Shown piece after piece: positions 1-15,788 of a stretch of 64,000 nt of DNA (within the stretch, counting starts at the first letter, position 1; the number at the start of each line of letters is the position of its first letter). The notes under the pieces are model-generated. The model was not told the DNA's origin. It saw only the letters and a program-made list of their open reading frames with translations, and searched no databases. Source of the stretch: Thiobacter sp. AK1 (GTDB taxonomy: Bacteria > Pseudomonadota > Gammaproteobacteria > Burkholderiales > Thiobacteraceae); assembly GCF_039822265.1 (NCBI RefSeq), contig NZ_JBAJEX010000003.1, positions 186,001 to 250,000 of the forward strand, written 5' to 3'. A program made the position numbers and the translations under genes.

Positions 1-1
1 G

Positions 2-73
2 GGGGTCGTGCTGGCCCTGCTGGTGCTGACCACGCTCAACCGGGCGCGCAAGGCGCTTGTGGAAAACGCGTGA
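2..73 (+). CDS. C-terminal end of a membrane protein, probably a CDP-alcohol phosphatidyltransferase (partial)
   Basis: Only the last 23 codons are in the window. They encode a hydrophobic stretch (VVLALLVLTTLN) and a short basic tail, as at the end of a polytopic membrane protein. The TGA stop overlaps the ATG of the next gene (TGATG), so the two are translationally coupled. Clusters of a CDP-alcohol phosphatidyltransferase, a CdsA-like enzyme and an acyltransferase are common, and the two following genes fit that pattern. The family assignment therefore rests on context and not on any motif seen here. Confidence 0.45.
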   Translation, partial: GVVLALLVLTTLNRARKALVENA

Positions 74-1011
74 TGTTCGACCATCTGAAACCGAATGTGC
101 TGTGGGCGCTGGGCGGGGTGATCGCCGTGCTGGTACTGGCCAGTGTGATCGTTGCGGTTCTGGCGGCAGTGCGGCGCGACAAGGACTACGGCGAACTCAA
201 GCTGCGCATGCGGTCCTGGTGGTGGATGGTCGGCATTTTCGCCGCCGCCATGCTGCTCTCGCCGACGGCGGCGGTGGTGTTCTGGGGTTTTGTCAGCTTT
301 CTCGCGCTCAAGGAATACCTGTCGCTCATTCCCACCCGCCGCGCGGACCGGCGCGTGCTGTTCTGGGCCTATCTCGCGATTCCGATTCACTACTACTGGG
401 CGGGCATCGCGTGGTATGGGATGTTCGTGATTTTCATTCCGGTGTTCATGTTTCTGCTGTTGCCGCTGCGCATGGTGACCATCGGCGAGACCCAAGGCTT
501 TTTGCGCGCGGCGGGCACCTTGCACTGGGGCATGATGGCCATGGTGTTCTCGATCAGTCATCTGGCCTATCTGCTGGTGCTCGATCCGGCGAAAAATGCG
601 GCGGGTGCCGGCGCGGGCTTGCTCTTGTATCTGGTGTTCCTCACCCAGTTCAACGATGTGGCGCAATACACTTGGGGCAAACTGTTCGGCAAGCACAAGG
701 TGATCCCGAAAGTGAGCCCAAAAAAAACCTGGGAGGGGTTGATCGGCGGCATCCTGACCACGCTCGCGCTCGCGGTGCTGATCGCGCCCTACCTCACGCC
801 GCTGCGCTTGTTAGAAGCAATTGGCGCCGGATTGATCATCGGCGTGTTCGGATTCATCGGCGACGTCACCATTTCCGCGGTCAAGCGCGACATCGGGGTG
901 AAGGACAGCGGCACGCTCATCCCCGGCCACGGCGGCGTGCTGGATCGCGTTGACAGCCTGACCTATACCGCGCCGCTGTTTTTCCACTACGTCTATTACC
1001 TGCACTACTGA
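73..1011 (+). CDS. Phosphatidate cytidylyltransferase family protein (CdsA-like)
   Basis: Probable CTP:phosphatidate cytidylyltransferase, which makes CDP-diacylglycerol for phospholipid synthesis at the inner membrane. The 312-residue protein has many hydrophobic segments. Near the C-terminus it carries the family signature: a conserved KRDIGVKDSG segment followed by PGHGGVLDRVDS, which holds the acidic metal- and CTP-binding residues. ATG at 73 is preferred over GTG at 70 because it overlaps the upstream stop as TGATG. The gene also overlaps the following acyltransferase by one base. Because it sits in a small cluster with lipid enzymes, it may be an accessory paralogue (ynbB-like) and not the main housekeeping cdsA, which usually lies beside uppS and dxr. 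Confidence 0.85.
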   Translation: MFDHLKPNVLWALGGVIAVLVLASVIVAVLAAVRRDKDYGELKLRMRSWWWMVGIFAAAMLLSPTAAVVFWGFVSFLALKEYLSLIPTRRADRRVLFWAYLAIPIHYYWAGIAWYGMFVIFIPVFMFLLLPLRMVTIGETQGFLRAAGTLHWGMMAMVFSISHLAYLLVLDPAKNAAGAGAGLLLYLVFLTQFNDVAQYTWGKLFGKHKVIPKVSPKKTWEGLIGGILTTLALAVLIAPYLTPLRLLEAIGAGLIIGVFGFIGDVTISAVKRDIGVKDSGTLIPGHGGVLDRVDSLTYTAPLFFHYVYYLHY

Positions 1012-1652
1012 TGGGGGTTCGCGTACTGCGTCTGCTGTTTTTCTTGCTGGTGGTACGCCCGCTGGCACTGATTGTCATCGGCCTGAACGTGCGGCATCGC
1101 GAACGCCTACCTGCTTCGGGGCCGGCGATTGTCGTCGCCAATCACAACAGCCATCTCGACACGCTGGTGCTGATGTCGCTTTTCCCGCTGGCGCTTTTGC
1201 CTAAGCTGCACCCGGTGGCGGCGGCGGATTATTTTCTGCGCAATCGTATCGTTGCCTGGTTTGCGCTCAACATTATCGGCATTGTGCCCATCAAGCGGCG
1301 CGCGATGGGCGTGGAAGATCCGTTGGCGGCCGCGAGCCAAGCCATCGCACAGGGCGATATTCTGATTCTGTTTCCTGAGGGTTCGCGCGGCGAACCGGAG
1401 CGGTTGGCCGAGTTCAAATCGGGTGTGGCGCATTTGGCCAAGCGCCATGCTGCCGTGCCTGTCGTACCGGTGTTTCTGCATGGCTTGGGCAAGGCCCTGC
1501 CTAAAGGCGAAGCACTGCTCGTGCCATTCTTTTGCGATGTCTTTTTGGGCCTCCCGCTGTATTGGGGAGGAGACAAGCACAGTTTTCTGTCCACGCTGGA
1601 AGCGCAGATCAACGCACTCTCCGCAGAAGGAAATTTTGCGCCGTGGGAATAA
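1011..1652 (+). CDS. 1-acyl-sn-glycerol-3-phosphate acyltransferase family protein (PlsC-like)
   Basis: Acyltransferase predicted to acylate lysophosphatidic acid or a related lysolipid at the inner membrane. The 213-residue protein starts with a hydrophobic anchor (residues about 4-24). It contains the HX4D catalytic motif in NHNSHLD and the glycerol-phosphate-binding motif FPEGSRGEPERL near residue 125. The ATG overlaps the TGA of the cytidylyltransferase gene, so the two are co-translated; together they would make phosphatidate and activate it with CTP. The gene ends one base before the stop of convergent lipA, and no clear terminator separates them. Confidence 0.85.
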   Translation: MGVRVLRLLFFLLVVRPLALIVIGLNVRHRERLPASGPAIVVANHNSHLDTLVLMSLFPLALLPKLHPVAAADYFLRNRIVAWFALNIIGIVPIKRRAMGVEDPLAAASQAIAQGDILILFPEGSRGEPERLAEFKSGVAHLAKRHAAVPVVPVFLHGLGKALPKGEALLVPFFCDVFLGLPLYWGGDKHSFLSTLEAQINALSAEGNFAPWE

Positions 1653-1653
1653 C

Positions 1654-2595
1654 TTAAGCGACGCCGGCCGCTTGCTGATCGGCGTGGTACGAGCTGCGCA
1701 CCATCGGCCCGCAGGCGGCGTTGCTGAAGCCCATCTCCCGCGCGGCGGTCTCGAAGGCCTTGAATGCCTCCGGCGTGACGAAGCGCTTCACCGGCAGGTG
1801 ATGTTTGGAGGGCTGCAAATACTGGCCGAGGGTGAGCATGTCCACGTCGTGATCACGCAGGTCGCGCATGACCTCGAGGATTTCCTCATCCGTCTCACCC
1901 AGCCCGACCATCAATCCCGACTTGGTGGGCACGTCTGGGTGCCGCGTCTTGAAATCCTTGAGCAGACGCAGGGAGTGGGCATAGTCGGCACCGGGGCGGG
2001 CGGCCTTGTACAAACGAGGGACGGTTTCCAGATTGTGGTTCATCACGTCCGGCGGCGCGGTCCCGAGGATGTCAAGCGCCAATTCCAGGCGCCCGCGGAA
2101 ATCCGGCACCAGGATTTCGATCCGGGTGGCGGGCGAGGCTTGTCGCACCGCGCGGATGCAGTCCACGAAATGCTGCGCGCCCCCGTCGCGCAGATCGTCC
2201 CGGTCCACGCTGGTGATCACCACATAGCTTAGCTTCAGGGCAGCGACGGTTTGCGCCAGGTGTGCCGGCTCCTGGGAATGCGGGGCCTGCGGCTTGCCAT
2301 GGGCCACATCGCAGAAGGGACAGCGTCGGGTGCACACCTCACCTAGGATCATGAAGGTGGCCGTGCCGTGGGAAAAGCACTCGCCAATGTTGGGGCAGGA
2401 GGCTTCCTCGCACACCGTGTGCAGCCCATGTTCCCGCAGGATCTGCTTGATCTCGAAGAAGCGGGGGCTGTTGGGCGACTTGGCGCGGATCCAGGCAGGC
2501 TTCTTCGCCACCGGCTCCGGCACGATCTTGACCGGAATGCGCGCGGTCTTGGCGGCGCCTCGCTGGGCGGTGGGGTTTTTGTGGGAATCGCTCAT
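1654..2595 (-). CDS. lipA: Lipoyl synthase
   Basis: Radical-SAM enzyme that inserts two sulfurs into protein-bound octanoyl groups to make the lipoyl cofactor. The 313-residue sequence has both diagnostic cysteine sets: the auxiliary [4Fe-4S] cluster ligands in [12 protein letters not shown] (around residue 61) and the radical-SAM CxxxCxxC in CTRRCPFC (around residue 89). The C-terminal RSSYHAD contains the conserved RSSY, whose serine ligates the auxiliary cluster. The N-terminus is a basic, poorly conserved extension typical of proteobacterial LipA. lipB, its usual partner, is not next to it here. It is divergent from gltB and convergent with the acyltransferase gene. Confidence 0.97.
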   Translation of the reverse strand: MSDSHKNPTAQRGAAKTARIPVKIVPEPVAKKPAWIRAKSPNSPRFFEIKQILREHGLHTVCEEASCPNIGECFSHGTATFMILGEVCTRRCPFCDVAHGKPQAPHSQEPAHLAQTVAALKLSYVVITSVDRDDLRDGGAQHFVDCIRAVRQASPATRIEILVPDFRGRLELALDILGTAPPDVMNHNLETVPRLYKAARPGADYAHSLRLLKDFKTRHPDVPTKSGLMVGLGETDEEILEVMRDLRDHDVDMLTLGQYLQPSKHHLPVKRFVTPEAFKAFETAAREMGFSNAACGPMVRSSYHADQQAAGVA

Positions 2596-2755
2596 ATCTC
2601 GAAGTCACACTCGCCGCACGGCGCGCCCGAAGCGGGCATTGTACATGGCTTCACCACTGGAGCGGCTGCCCCACGATGGCTTGCATCACAGGGCAGCGCA
2701 CCGATGGGACGCCCCGAAACGACAAACCCGCGCAGGTTCTAGGGGTGTCATCGCA

Positions 2756-2785
2756 TTGCCGGGGCGCGCGTTTCCCGGTTAGAAT
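2756..2785 (+). promoter_or_regulatory. Candidate sigma-70 promoter for gltBD
   Basis: TTGCCG at 2756-2761 and TAGAAT at 2780-2785 are separated by 18 bases. Initiation near 2792 would leave a leader of about 30 nt before the gltB ATG. Each hexamer has one or two departures from consensus. The rest of the 225-base lipA-gltB gap holds nothing else recognised. Confidence 0.4.
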
Positions 2786-2820
2786 CGCGAACTTTTCACC
2801 GAATTTTGCAGGGTTTGGCG

Positions 2821-8749
<5,929 letters not shown>

Positions 8750-8809
8750 CGAGCCGTTAAGCGTGAGGGGCGAGCGGCCCTCCCCACACAGAAGACGCCT
8801 GCCGCACAC

Positions 8810-9868
8810 ATGAAGCCTAAAAACGACACCTTCCTGCGCGCCTTGCTCAAAGAGCCCGTGCCCTATACGCCCATCTGGATCATGCGTCAGGCGGGACGCT
8901 ATCTGCCGGAATACAACGAAACACGCGCCCGCGCGGGTTCCTTCCTCGACTTGTGCAAGAACCCGGACTTCTGCACGGAAGTGACCCTGCAGCCCATCGC
9001 GCGCTTCGGGCTGGACGCGGCCATACTGTTCTCCGACATCCTCACCATCCCGGATGCCATGGGACTGGGCCTGTATTTCGCGGAGGGCGAGGGCCCCAAG
9101 TTCGAACGGCCCCTGCGCGAGGAGTGGGAGATACGCGATCTAACCGCGCCCGATCCGGAAACCCATCTCGGCTATGTGCTGGATGCGGTGCGCCAAATCC
9201 GCAAGGCGCTGGCCAACGAGGTGCCACTAATCGGCTTTTCCGGCAGCCCGTTCACCCTGGCCTGCTACATGGTGGAAGGGGGTGGCTCCGATGATTTCCG
9301 CACCACCAAAACCATGCTCTACCGGCGGCCGGACTTGTTTCACCGAATCCTGCAAGTGAACACGCGTGCGGTCACCGACTACCTCAATGCCCAGATTCGT
9401 GCCGGTGCCCAGGCGGTGCAGATCTTCGATACCTGGGGCGGCATGCTGTCCTCACCCGCCTACGAAGAATTCTCCCTCGCCTATCTCCGGCAGGTGGTGG
9501 CCGGCCTCATCAAGGAACACGAAGGCGTGCGCGTGCCCTCCATCGTTTTCACCAAGGGCGGTGGCGTCTGGCTGGAGAAAATCGCCGCCATCGGCTGCGA
9601 TGCGGTGGGTCTGGACTGGACCTGCGAAATCGGCGAGGCGCGCAAGCGGGTGGGCCATCGAGTGGCGCTGCAGGGCAACATGGATCCCATGGTCTTGTTC
9701 GCCGGACCCGAGGTGGTGCGCGAAGAAGCGCATCGCATCCTCAAGTCCTATGGGCAGGGATCGGGCCACGTGTTCAACCTGGGTCATGGCATCTCCCAGT
9801 TCACGCCGCCGGAGAGCGTGGCCGCGCTGGTGGACGCGGTGCATGACCTATCGCGGCCGTTTCATTGA
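8810..9868 (+). CDS. hemE: Uroporphyrinogen decarboxylase
   Basis: Decarboxylates the four acetate side chains of uroporphyrinogen III to give coproporphyrinogen III in cytosolic haem biosynthesis. The 352-residue length is normal. The signature [15 protein letters not shown] sits at residues 21-35, and the second conserved block [16 protein letters not shown] is around residue 143. The catalytic Asp lies in [13 protein letters not shown]. The stop is 8 bases from the convergent GGDEF gene. hemE followed nearby by priA is an arrangement seen in betaproteobacteria; here a regulator gene lies between them. Confidence 0.97.
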   Translation: MKPKNDTFLRALLKEPVPYTPIWIMRQAGRYLPEYNETRARAGSFLDLCKNPDFCTEVTLQPIARFGLDAAILFSDILTIPDAMGLGLYFAEGEGPKFERPLREEWEIRDLTAPDPETHLGYVLDAVRQIRKALANEVPLIGFSGSPFTLACYMVEGGGSDDFRTTKTMLYRRPDLFHRILQVNTRAVTDYLNAQIRAGAQAVQIFDTWGGMLSSPAYEEFSLAYLRQVVAGLIKEHEGVRVPSIVFTKGGGVWLEKIAAIGCDAVGLDWTCEIGEARKRVGHRVALQGNMDPMVLFAGPEVVREEAHRILKSYGQGSGHVFNLGHGISQFTPPESVAALVDAVHDLSRPFH

Positions 9869-9876
9869 GGGAAGCT

Positions 9877-11511
9877 TCACGCCAGCACGAGCCGGTTGCG
9901 CCCGCTGCGCTTGGCCTCGTAGAGGGCCTCGTCGGCGGCCTGGATTAGCGCGTCAGCGGTCTCATAGGTAGGAAAACCGGCGATGCCGCCGCTGGCGGTG
10001 GTTTGAAAGAAGCTATCGCGATAAGGATGGCGTACCCGCGCGAAATCTTCCCGGATGCGGTCCATGATGGTGAAGGCCTGCTGGGGCGTGGTGTGGGGCA
10101 GGGCGATGAGGAATTCCTCGCCCCCATAGCGGCACAACAGATCGCTGCGACGCAGCCGCTGTCGTAACAACCAGGACAGACTGCGGATCACCTGATCGCC
10201 TACGGGATGACCGTAGCGGTCATTGACCTGCTTGAAATGGTCGATGTCCAGCATCACCACCGACAGGCCAGTCTTCTCTGCCGGCAGGTTGGCCAGCAAC
10301 ACCTCCAGCGTGCTCTTGCCGCTCGTGTGGTTGAGCAGCCCGGTGAGACTGTCGTGGTGCATGGTGCGACGCATGGCCCGGTAGCGCTCGATCTGGGTGC
10401 GCACCAGCGCGTTGAGAAACACCGGATTGAAAGGCTTGGTGAGGAAATGGTCGCCGCCCAGACGCATGGCATCCACCTGCAGCGCCACGTTGGTCTCCGC
10501 CGACAGATAGACGATGGGCACGCTCAAAAACTGCGGATGCTGCCGGATCATGCGCGAAAGCTCCACGCCGGTGCACCCTGGCATGTACATGTCCATCAGC
10601 ACCAGGTCCGGATTGAAGCGCCTGAGGGCGGGCAAGGTCTCGCGTGGATCCTGCACGATCTCGCAGGCGATCGCGTTTTCCGCCAGGGTGCGGCGGATGA
10701 GCTCACCCGCGGTCCGGGAGTCCTCGACTATCAGCACACGCCCGGCTTCCGGCTCCTCCCGTTGGCGTAGCTCCAGGATGCGCTCCACGAGGACATAGAG
10801 CGGCGTGCCTTCCAGCAAGCAATGATCGGCGCCGCCCGCCAGGGCTGCGTGCAGTTCTTCGAAATCGGAGCGCACCTCCAGGCAGAGGATCCGGCTTCCC
10901 GGCTGGCTCGCCCGCAGCTGCGCCAGGCGCGCGCGCCATTCCGGCAGGGGCAGGCTACGCAAGTCCACAAGCAGGAGGGATGCCCCCGTCTCCGGCAGGT
11001 CATCGTCCCAGCGTAGGAAACGCAGGGGGCTGCCGAAATGGGCGAGCTGCTCCATCAACGCGCACCAGCGTTCCGACGCGTGGCCAATCAGCCAGTCTTG
11101 GGGCGCCGCTGCGGGGACATCCCCACTGGTGAGCCCCTGGCGGCGCTCCGGCCGTCCGGCCGCCGCCTTGACCTGGGCTTCCACTTGCGCGGTCAGGGCG
11201 GCCAGATGCCGCGCAAGCTCGGTCATGGCCGTCTCCGGCAAGGGATGGGCGACCCCCGGGTCGAATAAGGCAAGTACCGCCTGTTCCAGCTCGTGGGCGG
11301 CATGGCAGAGGGCGGTTGCCTGGCTGTGGCGCAGGAATTCGGCGAAACTGTTGACCCCCACCGCGAGTTCCACGAAGCGTTCCAGGCTGGGAACATCGCG
11401 ATAGCGCCGCCAGGCTTCCTGAACGAGGCGAAGGCGGGACAGCAGGGCGGTGGGGGCAGGCACGGCTGGCGGCGAGGAAAATAGACCCTTATAGCCCGTT
11501 TCGACTACCAC
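9877..11511 (-). CDS. Response regulator with diguanylate cyclase (GGDEF) output
   Basis: 544-residue cytosolic regulator that probably makes cyclic di-GMP on phosphorylation. Residues about 20-110 are helical and could be an HPt-like module, but no clear phospho-His motif is visible. Residues about 140-250 resemble a degenerate receiver (LLVDLRSLPLPEW). Residues about 257-378 are a canonical receiver (VLIVEDS, phosphoacceptor in LVLMDMYMPG, Lys in TKPF). The C-terminal GGDEF domain has the active GGEEF variant in CRYGGEEFLIAL. The start is GTG at 11511. No partner kinase lies nearby. No RxxD inhibitory site was identified with confidence. Confidence 0.88.
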   Translation of the reverse strand: MVVETGYKGLFSSPPAVPAPTALLSRLRLVQEAWRRYRDVPSLERFVELAVGVNSFAEFLRHSQATALCHAAHELEQAVLALFDPGVAHPLPETAMTELARHLAALTAQVEAQVKAAAGRPERRQGLTSGDVPAAAPQDWLIGHASERWCALMEQLAHFGSPLRFLRWDDDLPETGASLLLVDLRSLPLPEWRARLAQLRASQPGSRILCLEVRSDFEELHAALAGGADHCLLEGTPLYVLVERILELRQREEPEAGRVLIVEDSRTAGELIRRTLAENAIACEIVQDPRETLPALRRFNPDLVLMDMYMPGCTGVELSRMIRQHPQFLSVPIVYLSAETNVALQVDAMRLGGDHFLTKPFNPVFLNALVRTQIERYRAMRRTMHHDSLTGLLNHTSGKSTLEVLLANLPAEKTGLSVVMLDIDHFKQVNDRYGHPVGDQVIRSLSWLLRQRLRRSDLLCRYGGEEFLIALPHTTPQQAFTIMDRIREDFARVRHPYRDSFFQTTASGGIAGFPTYETADALIQAADEALYEAKRSGRNRLVLA

Positions 11512-11565
11512 GTAAAGGCCTGAGCAACGCCCGCAAACGGGTTGGGCGGACGTTCCAGTCTTTAC

Positions 11566-11574
11566 TTATGCACA
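11566..11574 (+). promoter_or_regulatory. DnaA-box match
   Basis: TTATGCACA fits the DnaA consensus TTATNCACA. It lies in the 285-base divergent gap between the GGDEF gene and priA, upstream of a perfect box at 11742. Confidence 0.45.
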
Positions 11575-11741
11575 GGTCCCTCGACCGCGCCCAATGGGCC
11601 TAGGTTCCGAGGGGCTTTATCAAGACCATGCCGCAAGGTACTGATGTGTAACTTTTTTGTGTCCACGGCATGGCTGCTGGCGCAGATCATGCTTGACGAG
11701 GGAATGCTTTTGCGCTCCAGCAGGCAAGACTATGCACAAAG

Positions 11742-11770
11742 TTATCCACAGACCGCGGCCCCGCTAGAAT
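11742..11770 (+). promoter_or_regulatory. Perfect DnaA box overlapping the putative priA promoter
   Basis: TTATCCACA at 11742-11750 is a perfect DnaA box. A TAGAAT -10 hexamer lies at 11765-11770. At the standard 17-base spacing the -35 position falls on TTATCC, inside the box, so DnaA binding would occlude or modulate RNA polymerase. The ATG of priA is 26 bases downstream. A partial copy (CTATGCACA) lies at 11730-11738. The rest of the gap holds nothing else recognised. Confidence 0.45.
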
Positions 11771-11796
11771 ATGGCCTTCCCGTCCAGCCGAATCCG

Positions 11797-13986
11797 ATGC
11801 CCATTGTCCGCGTCGCCCTCGACGTTCCCGTTTTTGCCCCCTTCGACTATCTCGCCCCGAGTGCCGAGCCCGGGGACGTGGGTCGCCTGGCAGTCGTGCC
11901 TTTCGGTCGCCGCACCCTGGTGGGGGTGATCGTGGCGCTGGCCGAAAAGGCCAGCGTCGAAGGCGTGCGCCTGAAACCCGTGAGCCGCATCCTGCGCGAC
12001 CTGCCGCCCCTGCCCGGGGACGTGCTGGCCCTGGCGGCGTTCTGTTCCGACTATTACCACCATCCCCTCGGCCAGGTGCTGGCCACCTTGCTGCCTCAGC
12101 GTCTGCGCCGCAGCTCGCCAGTGCGGTTGACCGAACCCCTTTGGCGTCTCACCGAGGCGGGGTGGGCGGTGGACCCGGCCACCCTGCCGCCCCGCGCCGC
12201 ACTGCGCCGCCGGCTACTCGCCGCCCTCCGGGTTGAAGGCAACTTGAGCCGGGAAGCCTTGCTCGCCCTGTCCCCCAGCGCCCCACAGGTGATCCGCGAC
12301 TTTCTTGCCCGGGGCTGGGTGGAACGGGCCAATGCCCCCTTGCGGGTGCAAGCCCCGCCGCGCCCCTACCGCCCCGATACCCCACCGCCCCTCACTAGGG
12401 AACAGCAGGCGGCGCTAGATGCGGTGCGTGCCGGTGGCGCGGGCTTCGTCCCGTGGTTGCTGCTGGGCGTGACGGGAAGCGGCAAAACCGAGGTCTATGC
12501 TCACCTCATCGCCGACGCCCTCGCGCAGGGCAGGCAGGCATTGCTGCTCGTGCCCGAGATCAATCTCACGCCCCAGACCGAGGCACGCTTTCGGAGTCGC
12601 TTTCCCGAGGCCGTCATCGTCAGCCTGCACAGCCACCTGGCGGAAGGCGAGCGGCTGCGGCACTGGCTGCTGGCAGCGGAAGGCCGCGCCGACATCGTGC
12701 TCGGCACGCGGCTGGCGGTGTTCGCGCCCCTGCCCAAGCTGGGGCTGATCGTCGTGGACGAGGAACACGATGCTTCCTTCAAGCAGCAAGACGGCCTGCG
12801 CTACAGCGCCCGCGACCTGGCCGTGGTCCGTGCCCAGCAACGCGAGGTGCCCATCGTCCTGGGGTCGGCCACCCCGTCGCTGGAAAGCTGGCACAACGCC
12901 GTGAACGGCCGCTATCGCCTACTCACCCTGTCCACGCGCGCCGTGCAAGCGGCCCGTGCGCCGCGCCTGACCTTGATCGATTTGCGGCGGGAGCCGGTGA
13001 CGGACGGTCTGACCGCGCCCCTGGTGCGTGCGCTCAAAGAGCGCCTCAAACGGGGCGAGCAAAGCTTGGTATTTGTCAATCGCCGCGGCTTTGCGCCGGC
13101 ACTCGCCTGCCCCGCCTGCGGTTGGCTCGCCGGCTGCCCCCGCTGCGCGGCGAAGCTGGTGGTGCACCTGAGGGAAAAGCGCCTGCGTTGCCATCATTGC
13201 GGCCACGGGGCAGTCATCCCGCGCCAGTGTCCGGCCTGCGGCGCTTTCGAACTCACGCCACTGGGGCAAGGGACCCAGCGGCTGGAGCGGGCCCTACAAC
13301 GTTTTCTGCCGCAAGCGCGCATCCTGCGCGTGGACCGCGACAGCACCCGGCGGCGCGACGCCCTGCCGGAAATGTTGCGCCAGGTGCAGGCAGGAGAGGT
13401 AGACGTCCTGGTGGGCACCCAGATGCTCACCAAGGGCCACGACTTCCCACGGCTGACCTTGGTGGGCATCGTGAATGCCGACAGCGGCCTGTATAGCGCC
13501 GACTTCCGCGCATCCGAGCGTTTGTTCGCGCAACTTCTGCAGGTATCAGGCCGCGCCGGCCGCGCCTGCGCCCATGGCGAGGTGCTGATCCAGACCGCCT
13601 TTCCCGGCCATCCCCTGTTCGCCGCGCTGGCTCATGGCAATTACCGGGAATTCGCCAATACCCTGCTCGCCGAGCGCGAAGCCTTGGGCCTGCCGCCCTT
13701 CACCTTCCAAGCGCTGCTACGCGCCGAGGCCCACCGCATGGAATCCACCCTGGATTTCCTGCGTAAGGCCCAAGCGCTGGCACCACGGCTGCCGGGGGTG
13801 GAGGTGTACGACCCGGTGCCGGCGCTGCTGCCGCGGTTGGCCGGCAAGGAACGGGCCCAGCTCTTGGTGGAATCCGCTTCGCGCGGTCTGCTCAAGCAAT
13901 TCCTTTCCACCTGGCTGCCAGTACTCAGGAGGCACCAGGTGCGCAACGTGCGCTGGGCGCTGGACGTGGACCCCCTGGAACCCTGA
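11797..13986 (+). CDS. priA: Primosomal protein N', replication-restart helicase PriA
   Basis: Superfamily 2 3'-5' DNA helicase that rebuilds replication forks away from the origin. The frame is open further upstream, but ATG at 11797 (MPIVRVALDVP) gives 729 residues, the normal length, and matches the PriA N-terminal 3'-end-binding domain. Walker A is GVTGSGKTEVY and the DEAH-type box is VVDEEHD. The helicase core also has GSATPSLES. The zinc region carries paired cysteines CPACGWLAGCPRC and CHHCGHGAVIPRQCPACG. A DnaA box lies in the upstream region. argS follows closely. Confidence 0.97.
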   Translation: MPIVRVALDVPVFAPFDYLAPSAEPGDVGRLAVVPFGRRTLVGVIVALAEKASVEGVRLKPVSRILRDLPPLPGDVLALAAFCSDYYHHPLGQVLATLLPQRLRRSSPVRLTEPLWRLTEAGWAVDPATLPPRAALRRRLLAALRVEGNLSREALLALSPSAPQVIRDFLARGWVERANAPLRVQAPPRPYRPDTPPPLTREQQAALDAVRAGGAGFVPWLLLGVTGSGKTEVYAHLIADALAQGRQALLLVPEINLTPQTEARFRSRFPEAVIVSLHSHLAEGERLRHWLLAAEGRADIVLGTRLAVFAPLPKLGLIVVDEEHDASFKQQDGLRYSARDLAVVRAQQREVPIVLGSATPSLESWHNAVNGRYRLLTLSTRAVQAARAPRLTLIDLRREPVTDGLTAPLVRALKERLKRGEQSLVFVNRRGFAPALACPACGWLAGCPRCAAKLVVHLREKRLRCHHCGHGAVIPRQCPACGAFELTPLGQGTQRLERALQRFLPQARILRVDRDSTRRRDALPEMLRQVQAGEVDVLVGTQMLTKGHDFPRLTLVGIVNADSGLYSADFRASERLFAQLLQVSGRAGRACAHGEVLIQTAFPGHPLFAALAHGNYREFANTLLAEREALGLPPFTFQALLRAEAHRMESTLDFLRKAQALAPRLPGVEVYDPVPALLPRLAGKERAQLLVESASRGLLKQFLSTWLPVLRRHQVRNVRWALDVDPLEP

Positions 13987-14003
13987 ATTCACCCTGCCGG
14001 CGG

Positions 14004-14009
14004 TATAAT
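14004..14009 (+). promoter_or_regulatory. Consensus -10 element upstream of argS
   Basis: A perfect TATAAT lies 21 bases before the argS ATG, just after the priA stop. No good -35 hexamer is visible at the expected distance, so the element is tentative. Confidence 0.35.
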
Positions 14010-14029
14010 CGCCTTTTTCCTATTCCACC

Positions 14030-15754
14030 ATGTCCCATCTCAAATCCCATCTCGTTGACCTGTTGTCCGATGCGCTACGGGTGGTCGCATCCGACACGCC
14101 CGTGGGCATCGAAGTCCTGCCCACGCGCCAGGCCACCCACGGAGACTTCGCCTGCAATGTGGCCATGCAGCTCGCGAAGGTGCTGGCGCGTAATCCGCGT
14201 GAGGTGGCGCGCGACATCGTCGATGCGCTGCCCTTATCGCCCTGGCTGGAGAAGGTGGAAATCGCCGGCGCAGGTTTCATCAATTTCTTTTTCAACCAGG
14301 CCGCCAAGCAGCGCATCGTGCCGCTGATCCTGGCGCGGGGCGAAGCTTTCGGCCGGGCCCAGCCCAAGGGGATCAAGGTGCAGGTGGAATTCGTCTCGGC
14401 CAATCCCACCGGTCCCCTGCACGTGGGTCATGGGCGGGGCGCCGCCTATGGCGCATCGCTCGCCAACGTGCTCGCCGCCGCGGGCTATGACGTAACCCGA
14501 GAGTTTTACGTGAACGACGCGGGCCGGCAGATGGACATCTTGGCGCTCTCCACTTGGCTACGCTATCTGGAGCTCAACGGTATCAACGTTCCGTTTCCGC
14601 CAAATGCCTACCAGGGTGAATACGTGCGCGACATGGCGCGCGTGATCTACGCCCAGCATGGCGACCGTTACGTGCACGAGCCCTGGCACGTGCTGGACGG
14701 CGCCCCCTCGGCGGAAGCGGATCCGGAGGGCCATCTGGATCAACTGATCGCTAACGCCAAAAAGCTTTTGGGCGAGGATTATGCCTACGTGCACGACCTG
14801 GCTCTCACCGAGCAGCTGGGTGACTGCCGTAACGATCTCACCGAGTTTGGGGTGGTGTTCGACAACTGGTTCTCGGAGAAATCTCTTTATGAAAGTGGCC
14901 TGGTAGCGCGCGCCATCGAGCTTTTGCAAAGCCGGGGCCATCTCTACCGTCAGGACGGTGCGCTGTGGTTCCGTTCCACCGCCTTCGGCGACGAGAAGGA
15001 CCGCGTGGTGCAGCGGGAAAATGGCCAGTACACCTATTTCGCGTCCGACATCGCCTACCACCTCAATAAGTTCGAGCGCGGCTTCGATCGCGTGATAGAC
15101 GTCTGGGGCGCCGACCATCACGGCTATGTGGCGCGAGTGAAGGGCGCGCTAACCGCGCTCGGGTTGGATGCCGAACGCCTCACCGTGGCCCTGGTACAGT
15201 TCGCGGTGCTCTATCGCGGCAAAGAGAGGGTGCCCATGTCCACCCGCGCGGGCGAATTCGTCACGCTGCGCCAACTGCGCAACGAAGTGGGCAATGATGC
15301 CGCGCGGTTCTTCTACGTGCTGCGCAAGTCGGACCAGCATCTGGATTTCGATCTGGAGCTCGCCAAGGCGCAGAGCAACGAAAACCCCGTCTATTACATC
15401 CAGTACGCCCACGCCCGCGCGGTGAGCGTGCTCACTCGCTGGGGAGGCGATCTGGCGCTGCTTAGCGATGCCGACGTCTCACGGCTGACAAGCACCCACG
15501 AGTTGGCACTCGCCAAACGGCTGGACGCTTATCCGGAAACGGTGGAAACTGCTGCGCGCGAGCTTGCTCCCCATCACATCGCCTACTATCTGCGCGATCT
15601 CGCAGGCGATTTCCACACCTACTACAATGCCGAACAGTTCCTGGTCGAAGACGAAGCGGTTCGGCTCGCACGCCTCGCCCTGGTGGCCGCGGCACGCCAG
15701 GTTTTCGCCAATGGGCTTGGACTGCTGGGTGTGTCGGCGCCGGCAAAGATGTGA
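14030..15754 (+). CDS. argS: Arginyl-tRNA synthetase
   Basis: Class I aminoacyl-tRNA synthetase charging tRNA-Arg. The 574-residue protein has the N-terminal Add-1 tRNA-binding domain. The HIGH-equivalent motif is in [17 protein letters not shown] (residues about 125-141). The KMSKS loop is degenerate ([12 protein letters not shown]), as is usual for ArgRS. The C-terminal DALR anticodon-binding domain carries the expected [11 protein letters not shown] segment. The gene is followed after 34 bases by the SPOR-domain gene, a neighbourhood typical of betaproteobacteria. Confidence 0.97.
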   Translation: MSHLKSHLVDLLSDALRVVASDTPVGIEVLPTRQATHGDFACNVAMQLAKVLARNPREVARDIVDALPLSPWLEKVEIAGAGFINFFFNQAAKQRIVPLILARGEAFGRAQPKGIKVQVEFVSANPTGPLHVGHGRGAAYGASLANVLAAAGYDVTREFYVNDAGRQMDILALSTWLRYLELNGINVPFPPNAYQGEYVRDMARVIYAQHGDRYVHEPWHVLDGAPSAEADPEGHLDQLIANAKKLLGEDYAYVHDLALTEQLGDCRNDLTEFGVVFDNWFSEKSLYESGLVARAIELLQSRGHLYRQDGALWFRSTAFGDEKDRVVQRENGQYTYFASDIAYHLNKFERGFDRVIDVWGADHHGYVARVKGALTALGLDAERLTVALVQFAVLYRGKERVPMSTRAGEFVTLRQLRNEVGNDAARFFYVLRKSDQHLDFDLELAKAQSNENPVYYIQYAHARAVSVLTRWGGDLALLSDADVSRLTSTHELALAKRLDAYPETVETAARELAPHHIAYYLRDLAGDFHTYYNAEQFLVEDEAVRLARLALVAAARQVFANGLGLLGVSAPAKM

Positions 15755-15788
15755 GCCGTCCACCCCTTCTGAGGAAATTCGACGAGCC

